The notes beneath the pieces are model-generated. The model did not search any database and was not told the origin of the DNA. It saw only the letters and a program-made list of their open reading frames with translations. This document shows, in pieces, positions 17,998 to 26,558 of a stretch of 64,000 bases of DNA (the first letter of the stretch is position 1; the number at the start of each line of letters is the position of its first letter). The DNA comes from Agromyces italicus DSM 16388 (GTDB lineage: Bacteria; Actinomycetota; Actinomycetes; Actinomycetales; Microbacteriaceae), in contig NZ_ATXF01000011.1 in assembly GCF_000421545.1 (NCBI RefSeq), forward strand, positions 112,592 through 176,591, read 5' to 3'. Both the position numbers and the translations under genes were made by a program.

Positions 17998-19013
17998 TCG
18001 TTGTCTCCCATGGGCGCCGCCAGGCCCAGGATACGACGCAGCCAGGAGACGCGGGTGGCGAGGGCGGCCTTCGTGATTTCGGCTTCGGGTGCGTACATGT
18101 CGAAACCGTGGAAGCCGCCTTGCCACACATGGAGTTCGGCCTGGCCACCGGTGGCCCAGATCCGGCTCGCGTAGTCGACGTCCTCGTCGCGGAACATCTC
18201 GGCAGCGCCGACCTCGATGAAGGCAGGGGGTAGCCCCGAGAGGTCGTCGGCGCGGCTCGGCGCAGCGTAGGCGGGTGCCTCGGGCGAGCCGGCGAGCTCC
18301 TCGCCGAGCACGCAGCGCCAGGCGAACAGGTTCGCTTCGCGCTGCCACGTGCCGATGCCGTCGTACTGCCGGCTCGCGACGCTGGTGTTGGTGTTGTCGA
18401 GCATCGGGCACAGGAGCAGCTGACCGGCGAGCGCGGGGCCGCCCCGGTCGCGTGCCATGAGCGCGACCGCGGCCGAGAAGCCACCGCCGGCGCTGCCGCC
18501 CATCACGACGATGCGCGAGGCGTCGACGCCGAGCTCGGCGGCGTGGGCGGCGACCCAGGCGACGGCCGTGTAGTTGTCGTCGACGCCCGCCGGGAACGGG
18601 TGCTCAGGGGCGAGCCGGTATTCGACGTTGACGCCGACGACGCCGAGCTCTTCGACGAGGTCGGCGATGCGGGCGTGTTCCCACGAGCGGTGACCGACGA
18701 TCATGCCTCCGCCGTGGATGTTCACGATGGCCGGGACGGAGGCCGCAGCGGAATGCTCGACGGGGCGGAAGAGCGTGAGCTCGAGCTCGGGGGCGCCTGC
18801 GGGGCCGGGGATCCGTCGTTCCTCGGCCTCGATGCCCCGTTCGCGCGCCACGAGCGCAGCGTCGGCTGCCGGGAAGGCGGTATCGCTGCCGCGCATGAGC
18901 GGGAGCGTCTCCTCGGTCATCGCGGGCTGGGGCTCGGTCGCCATGGCCTCGATGATCGGCGCGATCTCGGGGTCGAACGGCACGGGGCGGAGGACGGCGT
19001 CGGTCACGTTCAC
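17994..19013 (-). CDS. Alpha/beta hydrolase, HSL family, copy A
   Basis: 339 aa from the GTG at 19013, or 337 aa from the GTG at 19007, which has better spacing from GGAAGG. Motifs are HGGGMIVG, GGSAGGG (nucleophile Ser), VEYRLAPEHPFPA, MFRDEDVDYASR (probable acid) and GGFHGFDMY (His). It is an esterase or lactonase-type enzyme without signal peptide. The GTG at 19013 overlaps the aldo/keto reductase stop (GTGA), and the end overlaps copy B by ATGA, so ADH, AKR and both esterases are translated as one block. Confidence 0.9.
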   Translation of the reverse strand: MNVTDAVLRPVPFDPEIAPIIEAMATEPQPAMTEETLPLMRGSDTAFPAADAALVARERGIEAEERRIPGPAGAPELELTLFRPVEHSAAASVPAIVNIHGGGMIVGHRSWEHARIADLVEELGVVGVNVEYRLAPEHPFPAGVDDNYTAVAWVAAHAAELGVDASRIVVMGGSAGGGFSAAVALMARDRGGPALAGQLLLCPMLDNTNTSVASRQYDGIGTWQREANLFAWRCVLGEELAGSPEAPAYAAPSRADDLSGLPPAFIEVGAAEMFRDEDVDYASRIWATGGQAELHVWQGGFHGFDMYAPEAEITKAALATRVSWLRRILGLAAPMGDNE

Positions 19014-19972
19014 GGTCCTTCCGGGTCGACGACGCCGCGGTCGGCCCAGAAGGGCTCGACGAGTTCGCGGAGGCGGGCCGCTCCGACGCGTTCGACGAGG
19101 TCGAGTGCACCCAGGTTCGACTCGAGCTGGGCGAGCTTCGTGGCGCCGAAGAGCGTGGTGGCGGCGGCGGGGTGGGTGAGGGTGAAGGCGACCGCGAGCT
19201 GCGCCGGGGTCGTCTCGAGTTCGGCGGCGATCGCCTCGAAATCGGGCACCGAGGCGACGATGCGTTCGCGGATGCCGCCCGGGTCGCGACCGACCTCGCG
19301 CGTCGGGGCGACGTTGCCGGCGAGGATGCCGCCCTCCATCACGTCGGAGGCCTGCATCGTGAGGCCCTGCCGCCAGAGCGCCGCGAACGGCTCGCCGTCG
19401 GGGATCGAACGCCGTGACACGCTGTACTTCAACTGTGCGATGTCGGGCCCGGGCACGCCTTCTCGTGCCGCGACGTCGATGAGGCTCTGGATGTTCGTCG
19501 CCGACCAGTTGTTGACGCCCCACGCGCGGATGAGGCCTGTCTCGCGCAGCATGGCGAGGTCGAGCACGAGGTCGCGGAAGTCGATGACGTTCTCGCGCAG
19601 GTCGCCGAGGATCACCAGGTCGGAGTAGTCGGTGCCGACGCGGAACAGGGCCCGGTCGAGCTGGGGCCGGAAGCCCCCGTCGCCGAACCCCTCGAGCCAG
19701 AGCTTCTCGCTCAGCAGGTAGTCGGAGCGTTCGACGCCCGCTGCGCGGATGATCGCCGAGAACAGTACGTCGGTGAAGGCGGGCGGCCCGCCCGGGAACG
19801 CGTACACGCCGACATCGAACAGGTTGATTCCGCGGTCGACCGCGGTTCGCACGAGTCCGACGGCGTCTTCGAAGTGCATGCGGTCGTAGGTGTGCCACGA
19901 ACCCAGCGAAAGCCGAGGGGCATGCAGCCCCGAGGTGCCGATGGCACGGCGGGGGACGAGAGCGGTGGTCAT
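19010..19972 (-). CDS. Aldo/keto reductase lacking the usual catalytic His (copy 1)
   Basis: 320 aa TIM-barrel reductase. The tetrad Asp and Tyr are in LFDVGVYAFPG and the Lys in LSEKLWLEG. Where AKRs normally read DLYLIHW, this protein reads DLVILGD, so the catalytic His is Gly. The NADPH side has GVNNWSATN and LFGATKLAQLESN. Start at 19972 follows AAGGAG. It lies 17 bp after the alcohol dehydrogenase and overlaps esterase A. The paralogue at 23570-24553 shows the same His-to-Gly change, so this is a conserved feature, not damage. Confidence 0.88.
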   Translation of the reverse strand: MTTALVPRRAIGTSGLHAPRLSLGSWHTYDRMHFEDAVGLVRTAVDRGINLFDVGVYAFPGGPPAFTDVLFSAIIRAAGVERSDYLLSEKLWLEGFGDGGFRPQLDRALFRVGTDYSDLVILGDLRENVIDFRDLVLDLAMLRETGLIRAWGVNNWSATNIQSLIDVAAREGVPGPDIAQLKYSVSRRSIPDGEPFAALWRQGLTMQASDVMEGGILAGNVAPTREVGRDPGGIRERIVASVPDFEAIAAELETTPAQLAVAFTLTHPAAATTLFGATKLAQLESNLGALDLVERVGAARLRELVEPFWADRGVVDPEGP

Positions 19973-19989
19973 AGCTGTCTCCTTCTCGG

Positions 19990-21099
19990 TCACGGCAGGC
20001 GGGGGTCGATGACGGCCTTGATCTCGCCGAGCGTCGACATGTCGGCGATGCGGTCGGACGCCTCGGCGAGTCCGCACGGCTCGGAGAACAGTTCGTCCCA
20101 GGCGAAGCGGTCGGCGAAGGCGCGGAAGAACTCGATCGCCCGGTAGTAGTCGGAGACGTCGCCGTTGAGCGAGCCGACGAGCGTGAGCTCCTTGCCCATG
20201 ATCGCCGAGAGGGTGATCGGGTCGCCCGTGGGACCGGTCGAGCCGACGATGACGACGGTGCCCTGCTGGGCGGCCATGCCGATGGCCTCGGGTCCGACCG
20301 AGGGGGCGCCCGCGAGGTCGATCACGAGGTCGGCTCCCTCGCCGCCGGTGAGTTCGAGCACCTGGTTCACGGTCGACTCGGAGCCGTCGGCGATGTCGAC
20401 GACCGCGTCAGCACCGAAGCGCCGGGCGACGGCGAGCCGCTCGGCCGGGGCGCCGACCGTGATGACCTTGCCGGCGCCGGAGATTCGGGCGACGGCGGTC
20501 GCGAAGATGCCGAGGGCGCCCGAGCCCTGGACGACGACGCGCGAGCCGGGGCGCACCCCGCCCGCCCGTTCGAATGCGCGCAGCACGGTCTTCGCGGCGC
20601 ACCCGGCCATCGAGGCCCAGGTGTCCTTGACCTCGTCGGGCAGCAGCAGCTTGGCGGCGCCGGGCACGACGTAGGCGTACTCCGAGAGGCCGGCGGTCGC
20701 GAACGGCGGAACATCGGAGCGTTGCAGGAAGCCGTAACCGCGACGCGAACACGCGACCGGCTGGCGCAGCACGGTGCAGCCGAAGCACTCGCCGCAGGTC
20801 GACTCCGACCAGCCGATGCGCGCGCCGACCGTGATCTCGCGGCCGATGGCGTCGCGGGTGCCCTCGCCGACGGCGACGACTTCGCCCACCATCTCGTGGC
20901 CGAGCACCATGGGCAGCATGCCGGGGAAGGTCATCTTGCCCTCCCAGATCTCGATGTCGGTGCCGCAGAGGGTCGAACAGGTGATGCGTACGAGTGCGGC
21001 GCCGGGCTCGATCGTCGCGGGCAGCGGCAGTTCCTGCAGCAGGAGCGGGGCGCGGTGCTCGGTGAGTACGGCGGCGCGGGTGGAGGTGGGAATCGTCAT
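19990..21099 (-). CDS. Zinc-dependent medium-chain alcohol dehydrogenase
   Basis: 369 aa MDR-family protein. Catalytic zinc ligands are the Cys in TLCGTDIEIWEG and the His in LGHEMVGEVV; the structural zinc site is CGECFGCTVLRQPVAC with four cysteines. The Rossmann motif is VVVQGSGALGIFATAVA. It oxidises or reduces an alcohol/aldehyde using NAD(P). Start is the ATG at 21099, after GGAG. First gene of a same-strand run (ADH, AKR, two esterases, MFS, ALDH) opposite an amidohydrolase, with operator Op2 between them. Confidence 0.92.
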   Translation of the reverse strand: MTIPTSTRAAVLTEHRAPLLLQELPLPATIEPGAALVRITCSTLCGTDIEIWEGKMTFPGMLPMVLGHEMVGEVVAVGEGTRDAIGREITVGARIGWSESTCGECFGCTVLRQPVACSRRGYGFLQRSDVPPFATAGLSEYAYVVPGAAKLLLPDEVKDTWASMAGCAAKTVLRAFERAGGVRPGSRVVVQGSGALGIFATAVARISGAGKVITVGAPAERLAVARRFGADAVVDIADGSESTVNQVLELTGGEGADLVIDLAGAPSVGPEAIGMAAQQGTVVIVGSTGPTGDPITLSAIMGKELTLVGSLNGDVSDYYRAIEFFRAFADRFAWDELFSEPCGLAEASDRIADMSTLGEIKAVIDPRLP

Positions 21100-21167
21100 C
21101 GAGTTGCTCCGTTCGGGGCGGACCGCTGCGTCGCGACGTTGTCGACCGGGCCGCCGGATGTGGGTTA

Positions 21168-21183
21168 TTCTACAGATGTTGAC
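21168..21183. promoter_or_regulatory. Operator Op2 of the TetR-type regulon
   Basis: TTCTAC-AGAT-GTTGAC, which on the other strand reads GTCAAC-ATCT-GTAGAA. It lies between the divergent alcohol dehydrogenase (69 bp away) and amidohydrolase (29 bp away). Confidence 0.72.
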
Positions 21184-21211
21184 CAAAATTGCCAGCGCTC
21201 GAGGAGGAGAC

Positions 21212-22639
21212 GTGCAGCACGCCGAACGACCAGGTGCCGACGGCCAAGCAGACCTCGTGCTACGCGGCGGCGCGGTACTCGCCCTCGACGATGCCGACAC
21301 CCGCGGCACCGCGATCGCCGTACGACGGGGTCGCGTCGTCGAACTCGGCGACGATGCATCGGTCGAACGCGTCATCGGCTCGGATACCCGTGTCGTCGAC
21401 CTCGCCGGCCGTGCCGTCATGCCGGGGATCAACGACTCGCACCTGCACGCGTGCTGGCTCGGGGCGATCTGGCCGACCACGTTCTTCGGCGGTGGCGATC
21501 CGGCGCAGGGTGCGGCCGAGGCATCCGTCGACCCGCACACCGCGGGTGCCGCCGCGCCGCTGCTGTCGAGCCGGGCCGAGCGCCGCGCGGCGATCCTGCG
21601 CGCGGGCGAGCTCATCGCCTCGCTCGGGATCACGAGCTATACCGAACCCGGCATCGGGCCGGGCGAGGACCGTGGTGAGACGGGATGCTTCGGGCAGGAC
21701 GTGTTCGACGCGTACTTCGAGCTCGACGCCGAGCGGGCGCTGCGCGCCCGGGTGAACGTGCTCGCCCTCTTCGGCGTGCTCGACGGGCCCTCTCGCCTCG
21801 AGGAGTTCGGCGATGGGCTGAACCGGCTCGTCCGGGAGACCGCGCACCCGGAGCGGCTGCGCCTCGCGGGCGTCAAGATCTTCGGAGACGGCATTCCGCC
21901 GATGCTCCAGGCGTGGACCCGCCACGACTATCCCGACGGCTCGCACGGCGGGCTCCTCGTCGAGGGCGCCGACCCGGCCGATCGCGAACGACGGCTTCGT
22001 GCGATGATCCGGCTCGCGCACGACGCCGGTCTCCAGGTCGGGGTGCACGCCACGGGCGATCTCACGATCGACACCGTCGTCGACGAGGTCGCGCTGGCCG
22101 TCGCCCGAACTCCGGCCGACCTTCGCCACTACGTCATCCACGGCGATCTCGCCACGCCCGCGGCGGTCGCACGCCTCGCGGAGGCGGGAATGGGCCTCAA
22201 CCTCCAGGCGGGCATCGCCGCCGCGACGTCCGGCTGGCTCGAGGGTGTGCTCGGGGCCGAGGTCACCCGGGCGGCCTGGCCGATCGCCGAGGCGCTGCGC
22301 GCGGGCGTGCTGTCGCTGTCGTCGGACGCACCGATTCTCGCGCCCGACTGGCGCCACGGGGTCGCGGCGGCCGATGCCTGGCTCGGAACCCCTGCCTCCG
22401 ACGCCGAACGCGTCGCGCGGATGGGGGCGCTGCTGCGCGCCTACACGGTCGCGCCGGCACGACAGGACCTCGCCGAGGGCTGGAAGGGGACGCTCGCCCC
22501 CGGCATGGTGGCCGATCTCGTCGTGCTCGAGCGCGATCCCTTCGATGTCTCGCCCGCAGAGCTTCCGGAAGTCGGCATCGATCTCACCGTCGTCGACGGC
22601 GACATCGTGTACGAGCGGGCGACGGCCGCGATCGGCTGA
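21212..22639 (+). CDS. YtcJ-like metal-dependent amidohydrolase 1
   Basis: 475 aa from a GTG at 21212 preceded by GAGGAGGAG. Amidohydrolase_3 features are the first metal motif SHLHACWLG, the later VGVHATGD and YVIHGD histidines, the catalytic Asp in LSSDAPILAP, and the C-terminal beta-sandwich return (GTLAPGMVADLVVLERDPF). It hydrolyses an amide, lactam or similar C-N bond; substrates of this clade are mostly unknown. Only 29 bp separate Op2 from its start, so it is probably repressed directly. A second member of the family lies at 29597-31249. Confidence 0.9.
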   Translation: MQHAERPGADGQADLVLRGGAVLALDDADTRGTAIAVRRGRVVELGDDASVERVIGSDTRVVDLAGRAVMPGINDSHLHACWLGAIWPTTFFGGGDPAQGAAEASVDPHTAGAAAPLLSSRAERRAAILRAGELIASLGITSYTEPGIGPGEDRGETGCFGQDVFDAYFELDAERALRARVNVLALFGVLDGPSRLEEFGDGLNRLVRETAHPERLRLAGVKIFGDGIPPMLQAWTRHDYPDGSHGGLLVEGADPADRERRLRAMIRLAHDAGLQVGVHATGDLTIDTVVDEVALAVARTPADLRHYVIHGDLATPAAVARLAEAGMGLNLQAGIAAATSGWLEGVLGAEVTRAAWPIAEALRAGVLSLSSDAPILAPDWRHGVAAADAWLGTPASDAERVARMGALLRAYTVAPARQDLAEGWKGTLAPGMVADLVVLERDPFDVSPAELPEVGIDLTVVDGDIVYERATAAIG

Positions 22640-22665
22640 CGGCGACCCGACGCGCAACTAGAGGG

Positions 22666-22697
22666 CTGGAGGGGTGCCCCGCGGGGCACCCCTCCAG
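22666..22697. terminator. Bidirectional terminator
   Basis: A 15-bp perfect stem (22666-22680 with 22683-22697) separates the convergent amidohydrolase (stop 22639) and SDR (stop 22717). Confidence 0.9.
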
Positions 22698-22716
22698 CCG
22701 CTCACGCGAGGGCTGC

Positions 22717-23457
22717 TCAGGTGAGCAGCTGCCCGCCGTCGACGGCGAGGCTCACCCCCGTGATGTGACCGGCGCTCGCGCCGGCGAGGAAGACGACGGC
22801 GGGGGCGATGTCGTCCACGTCGGCGAGCTTGCCGAGGGGGATGCGGCTCGTCCACGCCGCGCGTGCGGGTGAGCCCTCGGGCATGCCCATTGCGAGCATC
22901 GGCGTGAGCACCGGGCCCGGGGCGACCGCGTTCACCCGGATGCCGTTGCCGGCGAGCTCGATCGCGGCCCAGCGGGTGATCGAGTCGACGGCGGCTTTGC
23001 TCGACTCGTAGGCGCCCATGCCCGGGGTGGGCTGGCGGCCGCCGATCGAGGAGATGTTGACGATCGCGCCGCCTCGCCCGCGGGCGATGAGCCGCTTGGC
23101 GACCGCTTGGGTCATGTTGAACGTGCCGACGATGTTGACGTCGATGATCGAACGGTACGCGTCGGCGTCGAGCTCGGTCACCGAGCCGTGGACGGAGAGG
23201 ATGCCGGCGTTGTTCACGAGCACGTCGACCGCGCCGTGTTCGCGCTCGACCTGCTCGAGGCAGCGGGCGACGGCCGCGGCATCCTTGATGTCGACGACGA
23301 CGGCTGCGGCGCCGATCTCGGCGGCCGCGCTCGTGACGGACGCCTCGTCGACGTCGGCGAGCACGACGCGGTCGCCCGCCTCGAGGAACGCGGCTGCGAT
23401 GCCGCGCCCGATGCCGCCGGCTCCGCCGGTGATGAGCACGGTGCGTGATTCGGTCAT
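22717..23457 (-). CDS. Short-chain dehydrogenase/reductase
   Basis: 246 aa classical SDR. The cofactor motif is TGGAGGIG (residues 10-17), followed by the acidic VLADVDEA strand end that favours NAD, the structural NNAG, and the catalytic Ser-Tyr-Lys in NISSIGG and YESSKAA. It oxidises a secondary alcohol or reduces a ketone. Start is at 23457, after GAAGGAG. It is divergent from the second aldo/keto reductase with operator Op3 between them. Confidence 0.92.
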   Translation of the reverse strand: MTESRTVLITGGAGGIGRGIAAAFLEAGDRVVLADVDEASVTSAAAEIGAAAVVVDIKDAAAVARCLEQVEREHGAVDVLVNNAGILSVHGSVTELDADAYRSIIDVNIVGTFNMTQAVAKRLIARGRGGAIVNISSIGGRQPTPGMGAYESSKAAVDSITRWAAIELAGNGIRVNAVAPGPVLTPMLAMGMPEGSPARAAWTSRIPLGKLADVDDIAPAVVFLAGASAGHITGVSLAVDGGQLLT

Positions 23458-23526
23458 GGAGACTCCTTCGTCGTCGGGGTTCGGGCGCGGCGCGCCGACA
23501 CGTGCGGTAACCGCAGCGCAGTTATA

Positions 23527-23542
23527 TTATACAAACGTAGAA
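23527..23542. promoter_or_regulatory. Operator Op3 of the TetR-type regulon
   Basis: TTATAC-AAAC-GTAGAA, the least conserved of the six main sites, in an AT-rich patch between the divergent SDR (70 bp) and AKR copy 2 (28 bp). The right arm followed by AAAAACAACA mirrors the TTGTTTTTC tract seen at Op1 and Op4. Confidence 0.62.
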
Positions 23543-23569
23543 AAACAACACGTCTGCAAGGAGGCGCCC

Positions 23570-24553
23570 GTGAGCTCCACCGGAACCGTTCCCACCCGCC
23601 GACTCGGCCCCGGAGGCCCCGACGTGCCGGTCTTCGCGCTCGGTTCGTGGAACATCTGGGACCGGATGGCGCCCGATGACCGCGTCGCGCTGATCCGACG
23701 CGCGGCCGAGGTCGGTGCCGCATTCTTCGACGTGGCCTACTACAACATGGGCCCGCACGCGGAGGCGAGCCGTACCGACCTCTACTTCGGCGAGGCGGTG
23801 CGCGAGGCGGGGCTCTCGCGTGACGACTACCTGCTCTGCGGCAAGCTCTGGCTCTGGGAGTACCCGCAGACCGGGTTCGCCGAGCAGATGACGACCTCGC
23901 TCGAACGCATCGGCGTCGAGAAGGCCGACACCGTCGTCGTGGGCGACTTCTTCGGCGAGCTCGACATCCGGCAGGTGGTCGTCGATGTGCAGGCCGAGAT
24001 CGATGCCGGGCGGTTCGGCTCCTGGGGCGTCAACAACTGGCCGGCCGACGCGCTCGACCTCGCCCTCGACTTCGCCGCGGCAGAGGGGCTCACCCCGCCG
24101 ACCTTCGCGCAACTGAAGTACGGGCTCGTCCGCCGTGCGATGGCCGAGGGCGAGCGCTACGGCCGGTACTTCGCCGAGGGGCGACTCGCACTGCAGGCCT
24201 CGGACGCGTTCGAGGGCGGCATCCTCGTCGGCAAGACCTCGCCGGCACGCAAGATCGGCGCCGACGTCGGCGGCATCCGCGACGCGATCGTGGCCGCCTA
24301 CCCGCGCCTCGAGGAGATCGCGGCCGGGTTCGAGGCGACCCCCGCGCAGCTCGGCATCGCCTTCTGCCTCGCGAACCCCGCCACGGCGAACGTGCTGTTC
24401 GGCGCCTCGCGCGTCGAGCAGCTCGACGACAACCTCGGGGCGATCGAACTCCTCGCCCGCGTCGGCGCCGAGCCGCTGCGCGACGCGACCGCCGAGCTCT
24501 GGCTCGACCGGGCGGTCGCGGCCGACGGAACGTGGGCGCCGCCCGCGGCCTGA
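23570..24553 (+). CDS. Aldo/keto reductase lacking the usual catalytic His (copy 2)
   Basis: 327 aa from a GTG at 23570 preceded by AAGGAGG. Paralogue of the AKR at 19010-19972. Asp and Tyr are in FFDVAYYNM, Lys in LCGKLWLW, and the usual His position again reads Gly (DTVVVGDFFG). GSWGVNNWPAD and LFGASRVEQLDDN are shared with copy 1. Both copies are under regulon operators, so they may act on related intermediates. A two-sided terminator follows. Confidence 0.88.
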   Translation: MSSTGTVPTRRLGPGGPDVPVFALGSWNIWDRMAPDDRVALIRRAAEVGAAFFDVAYYNMGPHAEASRTDLYFGEAVREAGLSRDDYLLCGKLWLWEYPQTGFAEQMTTSLERIGVEKADTVVVGDFFGELDIRQVVVDVQAEIDAGRFGSWGVNNWPADALDLALDFAAAEGLTPPTFAQLKYGLVRRAMAEGERYGRYFAEGRLALQASDAFEGGILVGKTSPARKIGADVGGIRDAIVAAYPRLEEIAAGFEATPAQLGIAFCLANPATANVLFGASRVEQLDDNLGAIELLARVGAEPLRDATAELWLDRAVAADGTWAPPAA

Positions 24554-24564
24554 CGACGAATACA

Positions 24565-24599
24565 CGAGCGGCCCGATTCCGACGGAACCGGGCCGTTCG
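24565..24599. terminator. Bidirectional terminator
   Basis: A 16-bp stem (24565-24580 with 24584-24599, two mismatches) with a 3-nt loop lies between the convergent AKR (stop 24553) and alpha/beta hydrolase (stop 24612). Confidence 0.75.
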
Positions 24600-24611
24600 T
24601 TCGTCGCGGTG

Positions 24612-25361
24612 TTATGCGAGGAACGCGATCGTCGTCGCCCGGAACTCGGGCGAGTCGAGTGCGCCGCGGTGGTCACCGGGCACGCGATCGAGACGAGCGT
24701 CCGGCACGAGCTCGATGAGCGCCTCGACGCCCTGCGACATCGGGTCCCCTTCGCCAGCGACGAACAGCGTCGGCACGCCCGGCGCGCCCGTCGCGGGCTC
24801 GAAGGGCTCGGAGGCGAGGCCGGTGATGAGCCTCGCGAGCGAGGCGGTGTCGCGCCCGGGAGCCTGGATCATCGCGGCCATCATGCCCGTCACGGGGTTC
24901 GTCGGCGCGCCGGTTCCGGCGATCGCCTCGGCGAGTTCGGCCGGGTCGACGGCGGCGAACGGCTCGAACGGGCTGAGGCCGCCGAGCACGAGCCTGCGGA
25001 CCCGACCACCGGTGGCGGCGGGAAGCTCCCAGGCGAGGCGCGCGCCGAGCGAGTAGCCGACGACGTCGAACGACGGAGCCTCGACGCCGGAGCCGGCCAC
25101 CGCGTCGGCGATCGCCGCGACGACCGCGGAGGTCGTCGCCTCGGAGGGGTCGGCGATCGCCGCATTCGCGCCGTGCCCCGGAAGGTCGACGAGGATCGCG
25201 GTGCGGCCGGCCGCGGCCAGAGAGGCGGGCCAGCCGGTCGCGGTGAAGTCCTCCTCACCCGAGGAGGAGAAGCCGTGCAGCAGGACGACGGGTGGCAGCA
25301 CGGTCGCGCCGACGGAGACCGCGGCCCCCGCCGCGGGCGTGACGGTGGTGGCGAGTTGCAT
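24612..25361 (-). CDS. Alpha/beta hydrolase (MenH/lipase-like)
   Basis: 249 aa, cytosolic. The oxyanion region is VVLLHGFSSSG, the nucleophile elbow GYSLGARLA, the acid Asp in FVAGEGDPMS and the His in VPGDHRGA. This pattern is common to MenH-like hydrolases and C-C bond hydrolases, so the bond cleaved is open. Start is at 25361. It is divergent from the methyltransferase-phosphotriesterase operon across a 196-bp region containing Op4 and a second, weaker palindrome. Confidence 0.88.
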   Translation of the reverse strand: MQLATTVTPAAGAAVSVGATVLPPVVLLHGFSSSGEEDFTATGWPASLAAAGRTAILVDLPGHGANAAIADPSEATTSAVVAAIADAVAGSGVEAPSFDVVGYSLGARLAWELPAATGGRVRRLVLGGLSPFEPFAAVDPAELAEAIAGTGAPTNPVTGMMAAMIQAPGRDTASLARLITGLASEPFEPATGAPGVPTLFVAGEGDPMSQGVEALIELVPDARLDRVPGDHRGALDSPEFRATTIAFLA

Positions 25362-25428
25362 TCGAACCTCTTTCAGCGGGGTCGACGGGTTTCGACGGTG
25401 AAACGGGCGTCCGGGGCATCCAGTGTGT

Positions 25429-25448
25429 TTTTCTCAGTATGGAGAAAA
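25429..25448. promoter_or_regulatory. Perfect inverted repeat, possible degenerate seventh operator
   Basis: TTTTCTC-AGTATG-GAGAAAA is a perfect 7-bp inverted repeat. Its inner part (TTCTCA-GTAT-GGAGAA) has the same 6-4-6 geometry as Op1-Op6 but weaker sequence agreement. It is the nearer palindrome to the minus-strand hydrolase. Confidence 0.45.
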
Positions 25449-25475
25449 TACCGGCGACTGCGCTGGACATTGTTT

Positions 25476-25491
25476 TTCAACGTTCGTAGAC
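25476..25491. promoter_or_regulatory. Operator Op4 of the TetR-type regulon
   Basis: TTCAAC-GTTC-GTAGAC, preceded by TTGTTT and followed by TAT, 66 bp upstream of the methyltransferase-like gene. Confidence 0.72.
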
Positions 25492-25557
25492 TATCACTCG
25501 ACCTTCACGACACCGCCGTCCGAGGATTCCCGGCGGCCGCGACAGAAAGACGTCTCC

Positions 25558-26556
25558 ATGACCGACGACTCCACCGCCACCGCCCCCGCCACTCCCGAGC
25601 GCATCCTCGACATCGCGATCGGCTTCATGGGCGCGAAGCAGCTCTTCGCGGCCAGCCGCATCGGGCTGTTCGCTGCGCTCGCCGAGGGCGAGAAGAGCCT
25701 CGACGAGCTTGCCGCCGCCACCGGCCGCGCACCGCGCCAGGTTCGCATCCTCGCCGACAGCATGGCCGCGCAGGGACTGCTCGCCCGCAGCGAGGGCCGC
25801 TACCGGCTCGAACCGGATGCCGCGGCCTACCTGTCGGGCACGGGCGAGGTCGACCTCACGCCCTTCCTCGCGTTCCTCAACGACATCAGCTACACGCAGT
25901 GGCTCGAGTACGACTCGACCGTCGACACCGACGAGCCCGGAACGCTCGAGCTCGACGAGGCCGGCTGGGGCGACTTCATGGCCGGCGTCATGACGTACAA
26001 CGTGCTGCACGGCGAGCAGCTCGCCGCGAACTTCGACTTCTCGCCCTACCGCTCGGCGCTCGACCTGGGCGGACTCAGCCCCGCCTTCGCGATCGGCGCG
26101 ATGCAGCAGAACCCCGAGCTCATCACCCGGTTCGTCTTCGCACCCGACTTCACCGACTCGGTCCGGGAGGCCGTCGACGCTGCCGGTCTCGGCGAGCGCT
26201 CGACCGTCGAGGGGGGCGACACGGCGACCGTGCTGCCGGGCGGCGACCACGACCTCGTGATGGTGAACCACGTGCTGCACCGGTTCAGCGCCGAGGAGAA
26301 CCAGACGATCTTGGCGAACGCCCGCGCGGCGGCCGCCGACGGCGCGAAGCTCATGCTGCTCGACTTCTACCTCGACGACGCCGAGCGCCAGCGCAAGATC
26401 GACGCGCTGCACGCCGGCGAGTACTACAACATCGACGGCACCGTCGTGTACCCGCAGTCCGAGGTGAACGCGTGGCTCGAGTCCGCAGGTTGGCGTGCCG
26501 AGGGCACCGTCGACCTGCCCGGCAGCCCGCGCATCCTGCTCGCGACTGCAGTCTGA
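25558..26556 (+). CDS. O-methyltransferase-like protein with degenerate SAM motif
   Basis: 332 aa. Residues 15-95 form the winged-helix dimerisation domain of the plant-type O-methyltransferase family (FGAKQLF-like start, LDELAAATGRAPRQVRILAD). The C-terminal part matches Methyltransf_2, including NHVLHRFSAEEN near the catalytic His. The glycine-rich SAM loop is DLGGLSPAF instead of the usual DxGGGxG, and the acidic residue expected after strand 2 is missing (RFVFAPDF). It may bind SAM poorly or do other chemistry. First gene of an operon with two phosphotriesterase-family genes, behind Op4. Confidence 0.82.
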   Translation: MTDDSTATAPATPERILDIAIGFMGAKQLFAASRIGLFAALAEGEKSLDELAAATGRAPRQVRILADSMAAQGLLARSEGRYRLEPDAAAYLSGTGEVDLTPFLAFLNDISYTQWLEYDSTVDTDEPGTLELDEAGWGDFMAGVMTYNVLHGEQLAANFDFSPYRSALDLGGLSPAFAIGAMQQNPELITRFVFAPDFTDSVREAVDAAGLGERSTVEGGDTATVLPGGDHDLVMVNHVLHRFSAEENQTILANARAAAADGAKLMLLDFYLDDAERQRKIDALHAGEYYNIDGTVVYPQSEVNAWLESAGWRAEGTVDLPGSPRILLATAV

Positions 26557-26558
26557 TC

